In this document: piece after piece, positions 6,130 to 8,056 of the stretch
Layout of the letters: each line of letters begins with the position of its first letter
How positions within the stretch are numbered: the stretch's first letter is position 1
Origin: an uncultured Alphaproteobacteria bacterium
GTDB taxonomy: Bacteria; Pseudomonadota; Alphaproteobacteria; RF32; CAG-239
Assembly (NCBI GenBank): GCA_944391365.1
Contig: CALXTH010000001.1
Location: 1-8,056 of the forward strand
Length of the DNA stretch: 8,056 nt
Direction of reading: 5' to 3'
Notes under the pieces: generated by a model
Seen by the model: only the letters and a program-made list of their open reading frames with translations
Databases searched by the model: none
Told to the model about the DNA's origin: nothing
Translations under genes and position numbers: made by a program

Positions 6130-7179
6130 ATGTCATTCCAAATCAAACGTATGTTGAAAAAAGCCGTTTCGTGGGCAGGGCTCTTCTTCTTTGCTTTGGC
6201 CGCCTACATGATTTATCTGCAGCTTTCCAAATACGAGCTCTCCGATATTGAACAGGCACTGCTCAGCATTCCGCATCACAATCTGGCCATGGCCTGCATG
6301 GCATCCTTCTTCGGCTATGTCGCTCTGTCGTCCTACGACTTTCTGGCCCTGAACTACATCGGCCGCCAGAAGCTTGCCCCCTGGAAATGGATTTTTGCCG
6401 GCTTTATCGGCTTTTCCGTCAGCAACAACGCCGGCCATGCCATCGTCTCCGGCGGCGCCATCCGTTACCGCATTTATACCCGCTGGCGGTTCCATGCATC
6501 AGAAATTGTCCGCATGGTGACTTTTTCCGGCTTCACCTATCTGGTCGCCTGTTTTTTCCTGATTATCATCGGCTATTTTCTGACCCCAAACCATGCTTTC
6601 GGTGCCGGCAGTGTTTCCAAATTCACCACCACATTGACAACAATCATCTCCGCCATTGGCCTGGCAATTTATTTCGGCGCCAGCCTGTTTTACAAAAAAC
6701 CGATCATCATCAAAGATGTTGAATTTGACATCCCCTCATTCCGCATGGCTCTGGCTCAGGTTTTCATCGGCGGGGCAGATATTCTGCTTGCCTCAATGGT
6801 GCTCTATTGCGTGCTGACACCCTTCATGCCGATTCCTTTCGACACCTTTATCGGCGTGTTCATCATAGCCCAGGTTCTGGGGGTCTTCTCGCAGGTTCCG
6901 GGCGGATTAGGCGTTTTTGAAGGTTTATTCCTGCTGATTATCCCCGGAGACCACAACCCGGTTCACCTGTTCGGCGCACTGATTGCCTATCGCATCATCT
7001 ATTACCTGCTGCCGTTGATTGTCTCCGGGATTGTGCTCATCAGCTATGAAAGCTACCACAAAATTTCCCGCACGATGAGCATCAAAAAAATTCTGGCGGA
7101 ACGCCTTGCGGAAAAACTCAAACACCTGAAGAAAAACACGCCCCAGAACACCCCAGAAAGCAAAACCCCCACCGAATAA
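6130..7179 (+). CDS. MprF/UPF0104 (YbhN-like) family integral membrane protein, flippase-type domain only
   Basis: This 349-residue membrane protein has about eight or nine hydrophobic segments (roughly 13-31, 51-73, 86-104, 127-150, 170-188, 208-229, 236-254, 279-305). It matches the membrane half of MprF, the family annotated as lysylphosphatidylglycerol synthetase-like or UPF0104. Family-type motifs are SNNAGHAIVSGGAIRYRIY (98-116) and QVPGGLGVFEGLF (255-267). In full MprF this domain flips aminoacyl-phospholipids and is followed by a cytosolic synthase domain. Here the protein ends with a short, Lys-rich tail (307-349) and no synthase domain. Stand-alone members exist and their substrates are mostly unknown. 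The start ATG at 6130 has a weak GGGAA about 10 nt upstream. It has its own promoter and a hairpin terminator right after TAA. Inner-membrane location is sure; the flipped lipid is not. Confidence 0.88.
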   Translation: MSFQIKRMLKKAVSWAGLFFFALAAYMIYLQLSKYELSDIEQALLSIPHHNLAMACMASFFGYVALSSYDFLALNYIGRQKLAPWKWIFAGFIGFSVSNNAGHAIVSGGAIRYRIYTRWRFHASEIVRMVTFSGFTYLVACFFLIIIGYFLTPNHAFGAGSVSKFTTTLTTIISAIGLAIYFGASLFYKKPIIIKDVEFDIPSFRMALAQVFIGGADILLASMVLYCVLTPFMPIPFDTFIGVFIIAQVLGVFSQVPGGLGVFEGLFLLIIPGDHNPVHLFGALIAYRIIYYLLPLIVSGIVLISYESYHKISRTMSIKKILAERLAEKLKHLKKNTPQNTPESKTPTE

Positions 7180-7183
7180 CCCC

Positions 7184-7210
7184 AAGGCTCCGTTAACACG
7201 GAGCCTTATT
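7184..7210. terminator. Bidirectional hairpin terminator between convergent genes
   Basis: AAGGCTCCG (7184-7192) pairs perfectly with CGGAGCCTT (7199-7207) across a 6-nt loop, 4 nt after the stop of the membrane-protein gene and 13 nt before the stop of the convergent gene. The downstream U tract is short and broken (TTATTACT on plus), but the stem is strong and the position is right for ending both transcripts. Confidence 0.75.
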
Positions 7211-7220
7211 ACTATAAAAC

Positions 7221-7952
7221 CTAAAAAGCAAACACCGGGCGAACATAGTTGGTGCCATCGTAGTAGTTCCAAGGAGTGTCGCCACTAGACATGCTCACGA
7301 TATAGTGGGCTTCGCCGTTGAAGATGGTAGAGGACCAATAATAGTCATCTGTTGAGAATTCTTTCCCACCATTTAATGTTAATAAAGATTCTAGAGAGGA
7401 TTTATTCTTATACATCGTTTGTAGTTGACCAAGAGTCGGCAAGGTTCCTTTGAGGTTACCACAGAACGAATAGTTTTGGCATGAACTCTTCGCATTGCTC
7501 CAGTTCATCGTACCCAAATCTTTCATCGCGACATAGAAATTCATCCCCGGCGCTTTAACCGCCACTACAGAACCATTACAGTACTATAAATTCCCTTGAG
7601 CCCAATTCAAAGCCTCTTTCTGGCAACTCCCATTCTTCCATTCATAGCCGCTGGCACAATTACAAGAAGCATATTTCCCGTTACAGACAGAGCCTGCGCC
7701 ACCGGCATAGCCGGTACCCGTGCAAGTCAGAGTAAAACCAAGTTCTTGACAAAGCTTGTTTCGAACTTCTTCTTCATTTGCACCCAAACACGCCCATTTG
7801 TTCCCAAACGGACATTTGACACCTTTCCCGCCGTTGCAGGAGGTTTCGGTATAGCCCAAAGTCGCACAATCCTGCGTTGCCACACATTGAGCATTTACGG
7901 TTAAAGGTAAAAAGGACAAACTCGTCCCCAAGAGTAAAAATTTAATATTCAT
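7221..7952 (-). pseudogene. Secreted Cys-rich protein with Lcl/DUF1566-like C-terminal domain, interrupted by one in-frame TAG
   Basis: The reading frame of 243 codons is intact except for a TAG at codon 123 (7586-7584). Both halves are in the same frame, so this is a nonsense change and not a frameshift. Residues 1-21 are a signal peptide ending VNA before Gln22. Residues 22-120 hold two Cys-rich modules with a common start (C-x2-LG-Y/F-T): the first ends CPFGNKWACLG, the second contains CNGKYASCNCASGYEWKNGSC. After the stop, YCNGSVVAVKAPG leads into a domain with LPTLGQLQ, YYWSST and a terminal NYVRPVFAF, which is the pattern of Lcl/DUF1566-type C-type-lectin-like folds found on surface proteins. 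The ATG at 7952 is chosen because the signal peptide begins there; GGGG lies 7 nt upstream. A restart at GTG 7565 has no ribosome binding site and no signal peptide. Base and codon use differ visibly from the neighbours. It may be dead, or expressed as a truncated or read-through product. Confidence 0.75.
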
Positions 7953-7985
7953 AACCAAGCCCCATTGTTTTCAAATTAAAAACAG

Positions 7986-8039
7986 ATGCCGCTCAAGTTA
8001 CGATAAAAGAAGCAACAAAAAATGCCGCTTCAGTTATGA
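7986..8039. repeat. Pair of imperfect 18-bp direct repeats
   Basis: ATGCCGCTCAAGTTACGA (7986-8003) and ATGCCGCTTCAGTTATGA (8022-8039) match at 15 of 18 positions, 36 bp apart. The second copy is the left arm of the terminator at the window edge. The first has no partner arm here and could compete for the same one. Confidence 0.6.
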
Positions 8040-8054
8040 AAACAAAGGCGGCAT
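8017..8054 (-). terminator. Intrinsic terminator of a minus-strand gene beyond the right edge
   Basis: On the minus strand, ATGCCGC (8054-8048) pairs with GCGGCAT (8028-8022), extended inward by TT/AA after one bulge, and is followed by TTTTTT. The stem, loop and U run point to a gene lying to the right of the window that ends here, separating it from the Cys-rich gene. Confidence 0.72.
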
Positions 8055-8056
8055 GG

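Noticed and set aside
7221..7565. The C-terminal half of the Cys-rich gene as an independent gene starting at GTG 7565.
   Set aside because: There is no ribosome binding site, no signal peptide and no promoter; the six codons between the TAG and the GTG continue the same domain sequence (YCNGSV), so it is the second half of one gene.
7584..7586. A genome-wide reassignment of TAG to an amino acid.
   Set aside because: Two other minus-strand readings end plausibly at TAG (2493-2491 and 7223-7221), the latter right after the natural-looking terminal residues. Both have another stop at or near the next codons, so this cannot be excluded from the window alone, but no positive evidence supports it.

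Overview
The window looks like a chromosomal segment of an alphaproteobacterium, plausibly one of the uncultured host-associated (gut) lineages. The grounds are a 41-residue zinc-free ribosomal protein L36 of the alphaproteobacterial type, an EttA N-terminus of the same flavour, a prmA gene coupled to an aminopeptidase P gene, and a Cys-rich secreted protein with an Lcl/DUF1566-like C-terminus. This assignment is from memory of the families, not from a search. No tRNA, rRNA, CRISPR array, transposase or integrase is visible.

Layout, left to right. Positions 1-344 (minus) hold the first 114 codons of ettA, an ABC-F translation factor that runs off the left edge and has its own promoter. Positions 442-1110 (minus) encode a secreted protein of unknown function. 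It shares a divergent promoter region with rpmJ (1252-1377, plus). rpmJ converges on an orphan cytosolic Cys-containing protein (1528-2229, minus). The gap between them stacks three hairpins: a terminator for rpmJ, a perfect 16-bp inverted repeat, and a terminator for the orphan gene. Between the orphan gene and the next minus-strand gene lies a gene-free stretch (2230-2490) with a promoter and a 108-nt imperfect palindrome. The palindrome starts at the stop codon of a putative lipoprotein gene (2491-3261, minus).

From 3300 the plus strand takes over. prmA (L11 methyltransferase) and an M24 aminopeptidase P gene overlap by four bases and form an operon. They are followed by an independently promoted integral membrane protein of the MprF/UPF0104 flippase-like family (6130-7179), which ends at a strong bidirectional hairpin. 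Converging on it from the right is a secreted Cys-rich protein with an Lcl/DUF1566-like (C-type-lectin-fold) C-terminal domain. This gene is interrupted by one in-frame TAG codon, with both halves otherwise intact and in the same frame. The right edge holds the terminator of a further minus-strand gene outside the window and an imperfect copy of one of its arms.

Functionally, ettA, rpmJ and prmA belong to translation, aminopeptidase P to peptide turnover and the MprF-like protein to the envelope. The three or four unrecognised or surface-directed products are the accessory part. I see no multi-gene defence or mobile system. The most unusual points are the amber-interrupted surface protein, the long palindrome and the hairpin stack.
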